DNA of 31,900 nt from Firmicutes bacterium UBA5227 (GCA_002409285.1 DHUT01000085.1:1-31900); one strand, 5' to 3'. Positions 16,149 through 24,307 are shown, numbered from the stretch's first letter. A program made the numbers and translations. The notes: a model not told the origin generated them from the letters alone.

Positions 16149-17648
16149 ATGGGCGACGAGCAGAAAATTATTAGCTTGTTTAAAGAATTTAAAGATATAC
16201 AAAAAATAATTGAAGATGCGGATATTGATGTAGGAATTAAAAAATATGTCAATGAGAAATATGATAAAATTAATGAAATTTATACAGATTTCATAGATAA
16301 TTACTTAGACTTTAAAGAAATAAGCGATAATTTGTATGATGGCATATATATAGCTGATGGTACCGGAAAAACTATATTCGTAAATAAAGCCTATTTAAGG
16401 AATACGGAAATTCCCATGGGAAAATTAATAGGAAGAACCGTAAAAGAAATTACTGAAGAAGGTCTATATAAAGGTGCCGTAACCATGGAGGTTTTAGAAC
16501 GGAAGGAGCCTGTGAATTCTCTCGGGAAAATCTTAGGAAACAATAAAGAAGTGCTTGTTTCAGGTTCTCCTATTTTTGATGAAGAGGGGAATGTAAAATT
16601 AGTTGTCATAAATAACAGAGATATAAGTGATTTAAAGGAATTAGAAAAAATAAATGCAAAGCTTAACAAAGACAAGAAAAGAGCATATGAAGAAATTAAT
16701 TATTTACGTAAGCAGCAGATTTCCAACCATATAGTTGGTGATCAAACGAATGAAACCATGGAGCTGGTTAATACCATATCCCCTACTGATGTAACCGTAT
16801 TAATAACCGGTGAATCAGGAACAGGTAAAGAGGTGGTGGCAGATGAAATATATCATAGGAGCAAAAGAAATAATAAACCATTTATAAAGGTAAATTGTGC
16901 TGCAATTCCCGGAGAACTTTTGGAAGCTGAACTTTTTGGATACGAAGGGGGAGCTTTTACAGATGCAAGAAAAGCAGGAAAAATCGGTTTGTTTGAGTTA
17001 GCCAATGAAGGAACCATACTTTTAGATGAAATAGGAGAAATGCAATTAAGCCTTCAGTCTAAACTTTTGAGAGTACTACAGACAAAAGAAATCAGAAGAA
17101 TTGGCGGAAACAAATCAATTATGTTAGATATACGGGTAATAGCCTCAACCAATAAGGACCTTCAGGAAGAAATCAGGAAAGGTACGTTTAGAGAGGATTT
17201 ATATTACAGACTCAATGTAGTTCCGATTAGTATTAAGCCTCTGCGTGAAAGGAAAGAAATGATTCCTGATTTAACAAAGGAATTTCTTGATAAGTACAAT
17301 AAAAAATACGGAAAAGACGCTATAATACAAGAAGAAGCAATATACTTGCTTACAGAATATAAATGGCCGGGTAATATCAGAGAATTAGAAAACCTAATTG
17401 AGCGAATGGTTGTTATAAATAATGATGGCATAATAAAATACAATAGCATTGCTTCAATTTTAGAACTGGAAAGTATCGAAGATAGTGAATATGATACCAG
17501 AACATTAAAAGATATAGTAGAGAGACTGGAAAGGGATGTAATAACAAGAACCATAAAGAAATATGGTTCTGTAAATAAGTCGGCGGCAGTTTTAGGACTT
17601 AGCCAGCCGGCTTTATGGAAAAAATGCAAAAAACTTAATATTGAATAA
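16149..17648 (+). CDS. Sigma-54-dependent transcriptional activator with PAS sensor domain
   Basis: A 499-residue enhancer-binding protein. Residues 1-60 are a charged helical region, 60-165 a PAS-type sensor domain, 165-190 a linker helix, and 195-435 the AAA+ domain: Walker A GESGTGKE (221-228), Walker B around D293-E294 (TILLDEIGEM) and an LYYRLNVVPI arginine-finger segment. The C-terminus (about 475-499, VNKSAAVLGLSQPALWKKCK) is a FIS-like helix-turn-helix. The sigma-54 contact loop reads GAFTDA (268-273) instead of GAFTGA. AGGAGTGA precedes the ATG. The sigma-54 promoter 270 bp downstream, before the catabolic operon, is the obvious target; a small molecule from that pathway is the likely PAS or allosteric signal. 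Confidence 0.92.
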   Translation: MGDEQKIISLFKEFKDIQKIIEDADIDVGIKKYVNEKYDKINEIYTDFIDNYLDFKEISDNLYDGIYIADGTGKTIFVNKAYLRNTEIPMGKLIGRTVKEITEEGLYKGAVTMEVLERKEPVNSLGKILGNNKEVLVSGSPIFDEEGNVKLVVINNRDISDLKELEKINAKLNKDKKRAYEEINYLRKQQISNHIVGDQTNETMELVNTISPTDVTVLITGESGTGKEVVADEIYHRSKRNNKPFIKVNCAAIPGELLEAELFGYEGGAFTDARKAGKIGLFELANEGTILLDEIGEMQLSLQSKLLRVLQTKEIRRIGGNKSIMLDIRVIASTNKDLQEEIRKGTFREDLYYRLNVVPISIKPLRERKEMIPDLTKEFLDKYNKKYGKDAIIQEEAIYLLTEYKWPGNIRELENLIERMVVINNDGIIKYNSIASILELESIEDSEYDTRTLKDIVERLERDVITRTIKKYGSVNKSAAVLGLSQPALWKKCKKLNIE

Positions 17649-17684
17649 CTATTAACTAAGAATTAATGTGTTGCACATTCCGTA

Positions 17685-17724
17685 GTTATAACTTTAGTTA
17701 TATTTGTATAATTAAAGTTATAAC
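17685..17724. promoter_or_regulatory. Candidate enhancer (UAS) inverted repeat for the sigma-54 activator
   Basis: GTTATAACTTTA (17685-17696) and its exact reverse complement TAAAGTTATAAC (17713-17724) are separated by 16 bp. A third, slightly divergent site ATTATAACTTAA lies at 17809-17820. They stand 100-240 bp upstream of the -24/-12 promoter, the usual distance for binding of sigma-54 activators. Confidence 0.6.
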
Positions 17725-17920
17725 TCATTTTTTTGTGTGGGAAAATGATTGGAGTATTTAAAATCTCAGATAAAACCCGCAATTTTGTATAAAGGTTTAT
17801 TTCATATTATTATAACTTAAGGAATAATTTAATATCAAAATAAAGTGCTTATAAATATCACGATAAAAAATTTCGTTGAAATCAAGCTAAAAGTATTAAA
17901 CATAATTTTTATATAATTGT

Positions 17921-17936
17921 TGGCACGAACTTTGCT
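17921..17936 (+). promoter_or_regulatory. Sigma-54 (-24/-12) promoter of the BKACE operon
   Basis: TGGCACG-AACT-TTGCT exactly matches the consensus TGGCACG-N4-TTGCW, with GG at 17922-17923 and GC at 17934-17935. The start codon of the first gene is 37 bp downstream. Confidence 0.92.
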
Positions 17937-17973
17937 TTACTTACTATAAGTATTAAATTAAATGGAGGATAAT

Positions 17974-18801
17974 ATGAAAACAATAATTACGGTTGCTACT
18001 ACAGGAGCATGGCCAACGAAAAAAGAGAACCCAAATGTTCCGCTGACACCAAAGGAAATAGCAGAAGATGTTTATGAGTGCTATAAAGCTGGAGCTGCTG
18101 TTGCACATCTTCATATGAGAGATGATGAAGGCAAGGGAACAATGAGTAAAGAGAAATTTGAAGAAACGGTAACTCTGATAAGAGAAAAATGCGACATAGT
18201 CCTTAACCTGACAACATCGGGAGACTTAAACGCTACAGATGAAACAAGACAGGCTCACTTAAAAGCACTCAGACCTGAATTAGGTTCTTTTGATTGTGGA
18301 TCCATGAATTGGCTGAATAATAGTTTGTTTATAAATCACCCACACTTTTTAGAAGAATTAGGAACAAATATGAAGGCCTGGGGTGTTAAACCGGAAATAG
18401 AGGTTTTTGATCCCGGTATGATAGGGAATGCCGCTTACTATATTAAAAAAAGGGTATTAGATACACCGGCTCATTTTCAATTTTGTATGGGTGCGGCAAA
18501 TGGAATCACAGGTACTATGAAAGACCTTATTTTTATGAAGGATACATTGGACAGGCTGGCACCTGGCTCCACATGGAGTTGCTTTGGTGTTGGCAAATAT
18601 GCTATGGAAATGTTATATGGTGCAATTGCTTTAGGTGGTCATGTCCGTGTAGGCATGGAAGATAATGTTATGTACGGTAAGGGTGTACTGGCTAAAAGCA
18701 ATCGACAATTTGTAGAACGGGCAAGACGAGTTGTTGAAGAATATGGCAATGAAGTAGCAACTCCCGATGAAGCTCGAAATATTTTAGGTGTAGCAAAATA
18801 A
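17974..18801 (+). CDS. Beta-keto acid cleavage enzyme (BKACE, DUF849 family)
   Basis: A 275-residue TIM-barrel enzyme of the BKACE/Kce family, which condenses a beta-keto acid with acetyl-CoA to give acetoacetate and a new acyl-CoA. The metal-binding HLH (H45, H47 in VAHLHMRD) and E229 (VGMEDN) match H46, H48 and E230 of 3-keto-5-aminohexanoate cleavage enzyme. The start is ATG 17974, since GGAGG at 17964-17968 precedes it by five bases and the ATG at 17962 overlaps that site. First gene after the sigma-54 promoter. The lysine-fermentation neighbours (kdd, kal, kamDE) are absent, so the substrate may be another beta-keto acid. Confidence 0.92.
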   Translation: MKTIITVATTGAWPTKKENPNVPLTPKEIAEDVYECYKAGAAVAHLHMRDDEGKGTMSKEKFEETVTLIREKCDIVLNLTTSGDLNATDETRQAHLKALRPELGSFDCGSMNWLNNSLFINHPHFLEELGTNMKAWGVKPEIEVFDPGMIGNAAYYIKKRVLDTPAHFQFCMGAANGITGTMKDLIFMKDTLDRLAPGSTWSCFGVGKYAMEMLYGAIALGGHVRVGMEDNVMYGKGVLAKSNRQFVERARRVVEEYGNEVATPDEARNILGVAK

Positions 18802-18848
18802 ACAATATAGTTTACGTAGTGTATTGTATTATAAGGAGATAAAATTAA

Positions 18849-19778
18849 ATGGATAAGATAAAAAACATTTTAATTTGCGGTGCGGGCTTGATGGGAAAAA
18901 ATATTGCCTATGTAATGGCAGGTAAACCTGAATATATTGTAACCTTGTATGATTCTAAAGATCAGGATCCAAGGGAAGGCATAAGAAAAAGCACACGAGA
19001 ATTAGTTGAAAAAGGAATCATAACCTCAGATGAAGTAGAAGACCGCCTGAAGCGAGTTCATTTTACCACAGACCTTGATCACCAGGCTGTAAAAAACGCA
19101 GACATTGTTATCGAAGCTGTATTTGAGGATATTGAAGTCAAGAGAGAATTATTTAAAAATTTAGAAGAACGCTGCTCTGCAAAAACAATTTTCTGTACAA
19201 ACTCCTCTGTTATGAGTCCATCAGATATTTCGCGAAATTTGAAGTATAGAGGGCGTTTTGTAGGAACTCACTTTTGGAATCCGGCTCATTTAATTCCACT
19301 TGTGGAAATAATAAAGTCTGATGCAACCACCGACGATGTTGCCCAGACAATGATGGATATTTTCCAGTCTGTTGGTAAGAAACCTGTGTTATGTAAAAAG
19401 GATGTTCCCGGATTTATAGCAAACCGAATGCAGCATGCTCTATGGAGAGAAGCTATTTATATAGTTGAAGAAGGAATAGCAGATGCAAAAACAGTTGATG
19501 ATGCTGTAAAATATTCCTTTGGTTTGAGATTACCGCAGTTGGCGCCATTGGAGAATGCCGATATGGTTGGTCTGGATTTAACCTATAATATCCACAAAAC
19601 TGTTTTAAATGATTTATGTGATAGTCATGAACCTTCTCCGTTGTTAGCTAAACTGAAGGATGAAGGAAAATTAGGTTTTAAATCAGGCGAAGGATTTCAA
19701 AAATGGTCTAAGGATGAACAAGAAAAGCTTTATTCCGATTTAAACAAATACCTGATAAAAATGATATACGATAAATAG
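18849..19778 (+). CDS. 3-hydroxyacyl-CoA dehydrogenase family protein (beta-hydroxy acid dehydrogenase)
   Basis: A 309-residue NAD-dependent dehydrogenase: Rossmann motif GAGLMG (11-16), the TNSSVMSPSDI loop, and GTHFWNPAHLIPLVEII with the catalytic His, followed by the C-terminal helical domain starting at KKDVPGFIANRM. The FWNPAHLIPLVE form is nearer to carnitine-dehydrogenase and lambda-crystallin-like members than to butyryl-pathway Hbd, which usually has FFNPAPVMKLVE. In the same operon as BKACE, the fitting reaction is oxidation of a free beta-hydroxy acid to the beta-keto acid that BKACE cleaves, as in carnitine breakdown. AAGGAGAT lies 8 nt before the ATG. Confidence 0.9.
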   Translation: MDKIKNILICGAGLMGKNIAYVMAGKPEYIVTLYDSKDQDPREGIRKSTRELVEKGIITSDEVEDRLKRVHFTTDLDHQAVKNADIVIEAVFEDIEVKRELFKNLEERCSAKTIFCTNSSVMSPSDISRNLKYRGRFVGTHFWNPAHLIPLVEIIKSDATTDDVAQTMMDIFQSVGKKPVLCKKDVPGFIANRMQHALWREAIYIVEEGIADAKTVDDAVKYSFGLRLPQLAPLENADMVGLDLTYNIHKTVLNDLCDSHEPSPLLAKLKDEGKLGFKSGEGFQKWSKDEQEKLYSDLNKYLIKMIYDK

Positions 19779-19875
19779 AGAAAATATGCAACAGTAAAAG
19801 GGAATTGGGCATTTTAAAAAATAAAAAGACATATTTATTTGTCAATGTGCTGTTTTGAATATTAATTAAGTTTAT

Positions 19876-19899
19876 ATCAGTTATTATTTTGTAACTGAT
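19876..19899. repeat. Inverted repeat before the GntP gene
   Basis: ATCAGTTA (19876-19883), 8 bp, TAACTGAT (19892-19899) in the 147-bp gap between the dehydrogenase and permease genes. It could form a processing or regulatory hairpin in the operon mRNA, or be a DNA-binding site; there is no T-tract, so a terminator is unlikely. Confidence 0.45.
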
Positions 19900-19925
19900 A
19901 AATATATTATACGAGGAGAAAAGTT

Positions 19926-21215
19926 ATGTTAAGTGTTGTTGGTATTTTATTAGGGTTGGCACTGCTTATTATTTTGGCACTAAAAGATTGGAATATTATT
20001 ATTGCGTCATTATTAGCTAGCTTTGTTGTTATCGTATTTTCAGGTGTGCCATTACAAGAAACCCTTTATGAAGCATATATGATAGGTTTTAAGAATTGGG
20101 CAGGTAACTTTTTTTTAATGTTAGCAGCGGGTTCGGTGTTTGCAAAGCTTATGGAAGACACCGGCTCAGCACAAGTTATTTCAAATTCCATTATGAAATT
20201 AACTGGTAAGGAAAGTCTGCTTAAAATATTCATAGGAATTTGGCTTGTTACAACCTTACTTGTATATGCAGGTATCAATGTTTGGGTTATAGTATTTGTT
20301 ATGATGCCGATTATGTATCCAATATTCAAAGAATTGGATATACCATGGCATATTGCATTGGCGGTATTTACTTTAGGAGCAAATTGTATGGGAAATTGGC
20401 TGCCCGGAGCTGTAACGATTTATAATATTATGCCTATGAAATATTTAGGAACAACTGCAACGGCAGGCTGGAAAATTTCATTATTTTCTGATACTTTTGC
20501 GGTTGTGCTGTCATTCATATATATTTTCTATCAATTAAAGAAATCAAAAGAAAGAGGAGAACATTTTGTTAAACCTGAAAGATTGACTATCACGGAACTA
20601 AGCGATAAAAATCTGCCAAGTCCAATTATGGCATTTGCTCCGATAATTGTTACACTGTTCACGTTAAACGTATTTAATATAGAGGTATTCTTTGCTCTGA
20701 CTTTAGGATGTTTAACTTGCATAATTTTAATGTCCAGAAATCTTGAAAATGTATTAGCAACCTTAAATAAGGGTGCCGGAAATTCAGGGTTACCTGTAAT
20801 CGGTACTTGTGCAGTTGTTGGATTTGGTTCGGTTGTTGCTGCAGTACCCGGTTTTGAGACAATAACAAATGCAATTTTACAAGGGGTTCCCGGTTCCCCT
20901 TATGTTTCATGGGTAATAAGCGTTAACGCTTTGGCAGGTGTTACAGGGTCAGCATCAGGCGGTCTTGGTATAGCTTTGGACGCATTGCTTCCCAAGTATA
21001 TTGATTTAGGTTTAAATATGGAAGCATTGCATCGTTTATCAGCACTTTCTGCCTGTGGTTTGGATACTTTACCGCAAAATGGTGCAGTTATGACAATATT
21101 GACAATATTTGGACTGTCTCATAAAGAAGCATATAAGCATATGTTTTGGATAAGTGTTGTAATTACAGTGCTTTCATGCATGCCTGCCGTATTTGCCGCT
21201 TATTTGTTTTATTAG
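19926..21215 (+). CDS. GntP-family permease
   Basis: A 429-residue membrane protein with about 12 hydrophobic segments, resembling the gluconate:H+ symporter (GntP) family. Supporting motifs are GNWLPGAVTIYN and, near residues 340-350, GVTGSASGGLGIAL with its serine-glycine run. Family members bring in gluconate, other sugar acids or 3-hydroxybutyrate-type hydroxy acids. Following BKACE and the hydroxy acid dehydrogenase, it probably imports the operon's hydroxy-acid substrate. GAGGAG lies 8 nt before the ATG. The strong terminator after it marks the operon's end. Confidence 0.87.
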   Translation: MLSVVGILLGLALLIILALKDWNIIIASLLASFVVIVFSGVPLQETLYEAYMIGFKNWAGNFFLMLAAGSVFAKLMEDTGSAQVISNSIMKLTGKESLLKIFIGIWLVTTLLVYAGINVWVIVFVMMPIMYPIFKELDIPWHIALAVFTLGANCMGNWLPGAVTIYNIMPMKYLGTTATAGWKISLFSDTFAVVLSFIYIFYQLKKSKERGEHFVKPERLTITELSDKNLPSPIMAFAPIIVTLFTLNVFNIEVFFALTLGCLTCIILMSRNLENVLATLNKGAGNSGLPVIGTCAVVGFGSVVAAVPGFETITNAILQGVPGSPYVSWVISVNALAGVTGSASGGLGIALDALLPKYIDLGLNMEALHRLSALSACGLDTLPQNGAVMTILTIFGLSHKEAYKHMFWISVVITVLSCMPAVFAAYLFY

Positions 21216-21262
21216 TAAAAGGAACTGCTGAATAAACGGTCAGCTGCCTTAATAGCAGTAAA

Positions 21263-21306
21263 AATCAACCGATAGTAGAGGAAAACTATCGGTTGATTTT
21301 TTTACT
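21263..21306 (+). terminator. Strong intrinsic terminator of the sigma-54 operon
   Basis: AAAATCAACCGATAGT pairs perfectly with ACTATCGGTTGATTTT around an AGAGGAAA loop, ending in a run of T. It separates the GntP gene from the truncated GcvT-like gene. Confidence 0.93.
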
Positions 21307-21355
21307 CCAGTTTTCCTTTAAGAAGACATGGGGGACGTTTTAATATCTTATATAA

Positions 21356-22069
21356 ATATCATTCCGTATCCATAAGGTGGAATATACCAATATAACACCA
21401 AATTATCACATGTATGCCGTTCAGGGACCTAAAGCAAAAGAACTGGTTAATTTAATGGCTGAAGAAAAGATAGATGACCAAAAGTTTTTCAGCATCAGAG
21501 ACAATAAAATTGACGGAATCCCTGTAAAGATTAACTATGGAGGTTTTACCGGAGAAAAATTCGGTTATGAAGTTTATTTTCCCTCAGAAGAAATCGGGAA
21601 AATAGAGGAGAAGCTTAAGGAATATGGTGAGTCACTCGGAGCAAAAGAAATTACTGAATTTCAAATTATGGCATGGACATTACCTACAGAAGCCGGATTC
21701 TATTATTTAAGGGATCTTCTTCATACCAATCCCATGGAAGTAGGGTTAGATACAGGAATTAACTGTGATAAGGATTTTATTGGAAAAGAAGCTCTTTTGA
21801 AAGTAAAGGAAAATGGCCCTGCCAAAGAAATGCTTGGTTTTACCATGGATCAAGACGATGTTCACCTTAATGCAAAGGATTTGGGAGGTCCGGGAGATCC
21901 TGTTATTGTAGATGGTCAAGAAATAGGAAGATTATCTAAATTTAATTACAGTTATGTGCTGGATAAAAATATTGGATACATTTTAGCAAAAAAGGGCGCT
22001 TTAAAAATTGGTGACAAAATAAAAGTCAAGGATTACGAGGCTGTTATTACTGAAAGAAAATTTATTTAA
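21356..22069 (+). pseudogene. 5'-truncated GcvT-like aminomethyltransferase
   Basis: About 230 residues corresponding to the middle and C-terminal domains of the glycine-cleavage T-protein/aminomethyltransferase superfamily: YHMYAVQGPKAKELVN, YGGFTGEKFGYEVYFP, a PTEAGFYYLR segment, GLDTGINCDKDFIGKEAL, then the C-terminal barrel. Full-length members have roughly 360-450 residues, so the first 120 or more are missing. The frame is open from 21356 and already reads like the family before the GTG at 21377. That GTG overlaps its own AGGTGG, and a terminator lies just upstream, so I read it as a decayed gene. A T-protein-like methyltransferase would act on glycine, betaine or methyl-ether type substrates. 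Confidence 0.75.
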
Positions 22070-22082
22070 AATATGTGGTTAT

Positions 22083-22113
22083 AAAAGGTCATTGGCAGCG
22101 CCAATGGCCTTTT
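22083..22113 (+). terminator. Intrinsic terminator after the GcvT-like gene
   Basis: AAAAGG-T-CATTGGC (22083-22096) pairs with GCCAATG-G-CCTTTT (22100-22113) around AGC. Confidence 0.88.
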
Positions 22114-22165
22114 ATAAATTCAGCTATTAAGAAGGGTCAAGCATTAAAACATTGAAAAATTCAGG

Positions 22166-22376
22166 GATTGAACTTCAGTAATGGTTGCCAAATTAAGTAA
22201 ATAAGTTTATAATAAAAACAAATATAAGTAAATGGCGAGGTACGGATAGCCCATAAAGTAGTCAGGAGAGGTTTTGACACTCAGGATGTTATAAGCTTTT
22301 CCGAATGATTATATACCATATGCATGGATTGTGGATTTAAGCTAAGAATATCTGAAAAGCTTTATCTGGGTGAGTA
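22166..22376 (+). repeat. Second collage repeat before the 22.4-25.0 kb operon
   Basis: It opens with the promoter block shared with 15857-15890. From about 22300 it matches the end of the SanA-like gene and the following gap (compare CATGGATTGTGG at 22323-22334 with 24245-24256), then jumps to AAAGCTTTATCTGGGTGAGT (22356-22375), which matches the end of the nitroreductase gene (25005-25024). The stretch 22215-22300 matches nothing I can identify. It makes up most of the 348-bp gap 22070-22417; no complete gene is present there. Confidence 0.7.
22185..22213 (+). promoter_or_regulatory. Sigma-A-like promoter, same as at the first collage
   Basis: TTGCCA (22185-22190), 17-bp spacer, TATAAT (22208-22213). 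Probable promoter for the hypothetical/sanA/nitroreductase genes, giving a leader of about 200 nt. Confidence 0.7.
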
Positions 22377-22417
22377 GGCATAACCAATACTTTATATAAA
22401 ATAAACAGGTGATTTTA

Positions 22418-23479
22418 ATGAATATTAAATATTTGCAGGAATTATTATCAAAGATAGATGAGATAAAGGTAATCGGGAAAAATACGGAAGTTAAAGGTGT
22501 TGTTTGCAATGTAGCTGCATTAGTTCTGTACGGTTTACAAATGCGTCTCATTGTACTTGAGTATGATGAAAAATTTCAGGAACAACAGGAACAAATCGAA
22601 GAGATGAAATGGATTGAAATATCAGAGCTTTGTGAAACACCGCCTGTTCCTGAAACTAACAGGATGATGATGAAAGGCAGCGATAAAAATGATACCTTTC
22701 ACCCCTTCATGGCAGTAGAAAACATATCTGTTGGTAATAATGAATTTGAAGTAAGCGGTGCAGAAAATCGAAAACTTAATATTGAGGATGTAGAAAGTAT
22801 TATATTTTTATCAGAATTATTAAGAAACGGCTGGAATCCGGAAGGCGTTGATTATCAAAATATAGATATGATGTTTTTGACAAGCATAGAGTTGAGAGGC
22901 GATTTTGCAAAGATACCTGAATTTGAGAATAACCCGGCTCTTCATTTTACTATGGGTCGGGACACAACCTCATACCCGGTGGAAAGGCCTCTTGTTCTTA
23001 CTGTAAATGGGGAATATTCCGAAAAGATTTGGTTTAATAATGAAGAGACGGAAGAAGAACACTGGGTTCAGATAAACAGAGTTTATCTTTCGGACATGTG
23101 GGCTGATGTGGAAAGAATTTATTCAAACCCCAAGGTTTTTGAGCAGATGACTAAAGAGGAAATTTTCGAAATAAAAAAGAACTTTGAGAAAGATTTCATA
23201 AAAATCTGCCCCAAGGGCATGTGCTTTCCCATTGTAGAATACGAATGCGAGGATGGCATTTCTCTTGAATTTCATACTGTAAAATACCTTGAAGCAACGC
23301 CTGTTCATACAAACGGCAGCATTGGATTTATGGTAAGACCGGATGATGAGACGGGAATTTTGGGTATGAAGCTGAAGGCAGCAGTTATTCAGGATCCTAT
23401 GGAGCCTGATACGGAAATTGTTGAAGCGAAATTGTTTAAGTATCATAAAACTGTAGTCTTAGATGATATTATTATGTGA
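22418..23479 (+). CDS. Hypothetical protein, possibly with a MurE-like N-terminal graft
   Basis: A 353-residue acidic soluble protein with no membrane segment and no motif I recognise. The start is ATG 22418 with AGGTG six bases upstream; the GTG at 22409 overlaps that site. Residues 1-32 (KYLQELLSKIDEIKVIGK, then VKGVVCN) resemble the extreme N-terminus of MurE ligases, but the sequence then departs and no ATP-binding motif follows. The body could therefore begin near Met42 (22541), which lacks a ribosome site. Two cysteines flank PKGMCFPIVEYEC around residue 270. Its neighbours are a SanA-type envelope protein and a nitroreductase. Part of its 3' end (GRNGWNPEGVD region and the last codons) recurs in the collage at 15891-15920. 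Confidence 0.7.
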   Translation: MNIKYLQELLSKIDEIKVIGKNTEVKGVVCNVAALVLYGLQMRLIVLEYDEKFQEQQEQIEEMKWIEISELCETPPVPETNRMMMKGSDKNDTFHPFMAVENISVGNNEFEVSGAENRKLNIEDVESIIFLSELLRNGWNPEGVDYQNIDMMFLTSIELRGDFAKIPEFENNPALHFTMGRDTTSYPVERPLVLTVNGEYSEKIWFNNEETEEEHWVQINRVYLSDMWADVERIYSNPKVFEQMTKEEIFEIKKNFEKDFIKICPKGMCFPIVEYECEDGISLEFHTVKYLEATPVHTNGSIGFMVRPDDETGILGMKLKAAVIQDPMEPDTEIVEAKLFKYHKTVVLDDIIM

Positions 23480-23556
23480 GACAGCGGAAGGTGGATGTAT
23501 AACCAATTTCAATATTTCATAGGTAAAGGTTTTATTATTATTCAAACGGAGAAAAT

Positions 23557-24240
23557 ATGAAAAAGTTTCTTAAATTTATAAAAAGCGTAATGTTTAAAAT
23601 AATAATTTTGGTTATTGCGGCGTTCTTAGTATTTATCTTTATTAATTCATATGTGAAGTCATCAACAGAAAATCTGATTATTTCCGAAGATGAAGCCCTG
23701 AATATAAATCCGGATTGCATAATAGTTCTCGGCGCAGGTGTGAGAAGTGACGGTTCTCCAAGCCCAATGCTTCAGGACAGATTAATAACGGGAATCGAAT
23801 TATATGAAAAAGGTGTTTCAGATAGGATATTAATGAGCGGAGACCATACCAAAAAGGGATATGATGAAGTAAATATAATGAAGAGCTATGCCACAGACAG
23901 GGGAATACTCTCAGAGCATATATTCATGGACCATGCAGGCATATCAACATATGACAGCATTTATCGTGCGAAGGAAATATTTCAGGCTGAAAGAATAGTA
24001 ATAGTAACACAGGAATATCATCTTTACAGGGCTCTCTATGTTGCAGAAAAGTTAGGCGTGGAGGCATATGGTGTTCCAGCTGATGTGAGGGTCTATGCAG
24101 GACAGGAAGCCAGAGAACTGAGGGAAAAGGCAGCAAGAGTGAAGGATTTCTTCAAGGCTGCCTTAAAACCAAGCTCAAAAATCGGAGGAGAAGCAATACC
24201 CGTCAGCGGTAACGGCGATATAACCAATGACCATAAATAG
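23557..24240 (+). CDS. SanA/YdcF-family (DUF218) envelope protein
   Basis: A 227-residue protein with one N-terminal membrane helix (about residues 7-29) followed by an extracytoplasmic DUF218 domain. Family marks are IIVLGAGVRSDGSPSPMLQDRL (written in part: IIVLGAG then SPMLQDR), the DRILMSGDH strand, the GISTYDSIYRAKEIF helix and IVTQEYHLYRALYVA. This is the pattern of SanA (vancomycin exclusion) and ElyC-type proteins, which affect envelope integrity by an unknown reaction. GGAG lies 8 nt before the ATG. The gap before it (23480-23556) is one of the best conserved blocks in the collage at 15855-16112. Confidence 0.9.
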   Translation: MKKFLKFIKSVMFKIIILVIAAFLVFIFINSYVKSSTENLIISEDEALNINPDCIIVLGAGVRSDGSPSPMLQDRLITGIELYEKGVSDRILMSGDHTKKGYDEVNIMKSYATDRGILSEHIFMDHAGISTYDSIYRAKEIFQAERIVIVTQEYHLYRALYVAEKLGVEAYGVPADVRVYAGQEARELREKAARVKDFFKAALKPSSKIGGEAIPVSGNGDITNDHK

Positions 24241-24307
24241 CAACATGGATTGTGGACTTAAGTTAGTGATATCCTAAAATATATTTAATACAGGAGGTAC
24301 AAGAGTT

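Noticed and set aside
17962..17973. ATG 17962 as the start of the BKACE gene
   Set aside because: It overlaps the GGAGG ribosome site that correctly serves ATG 17974.
22236..22260. GAGGTACGGATAGCCC in the second collage resembles part of the T-box leader (9090-9105)
   Set aside because: The similarity covers about 15 bases, has no T-box core or specifier stem nearby, and is probably chance.
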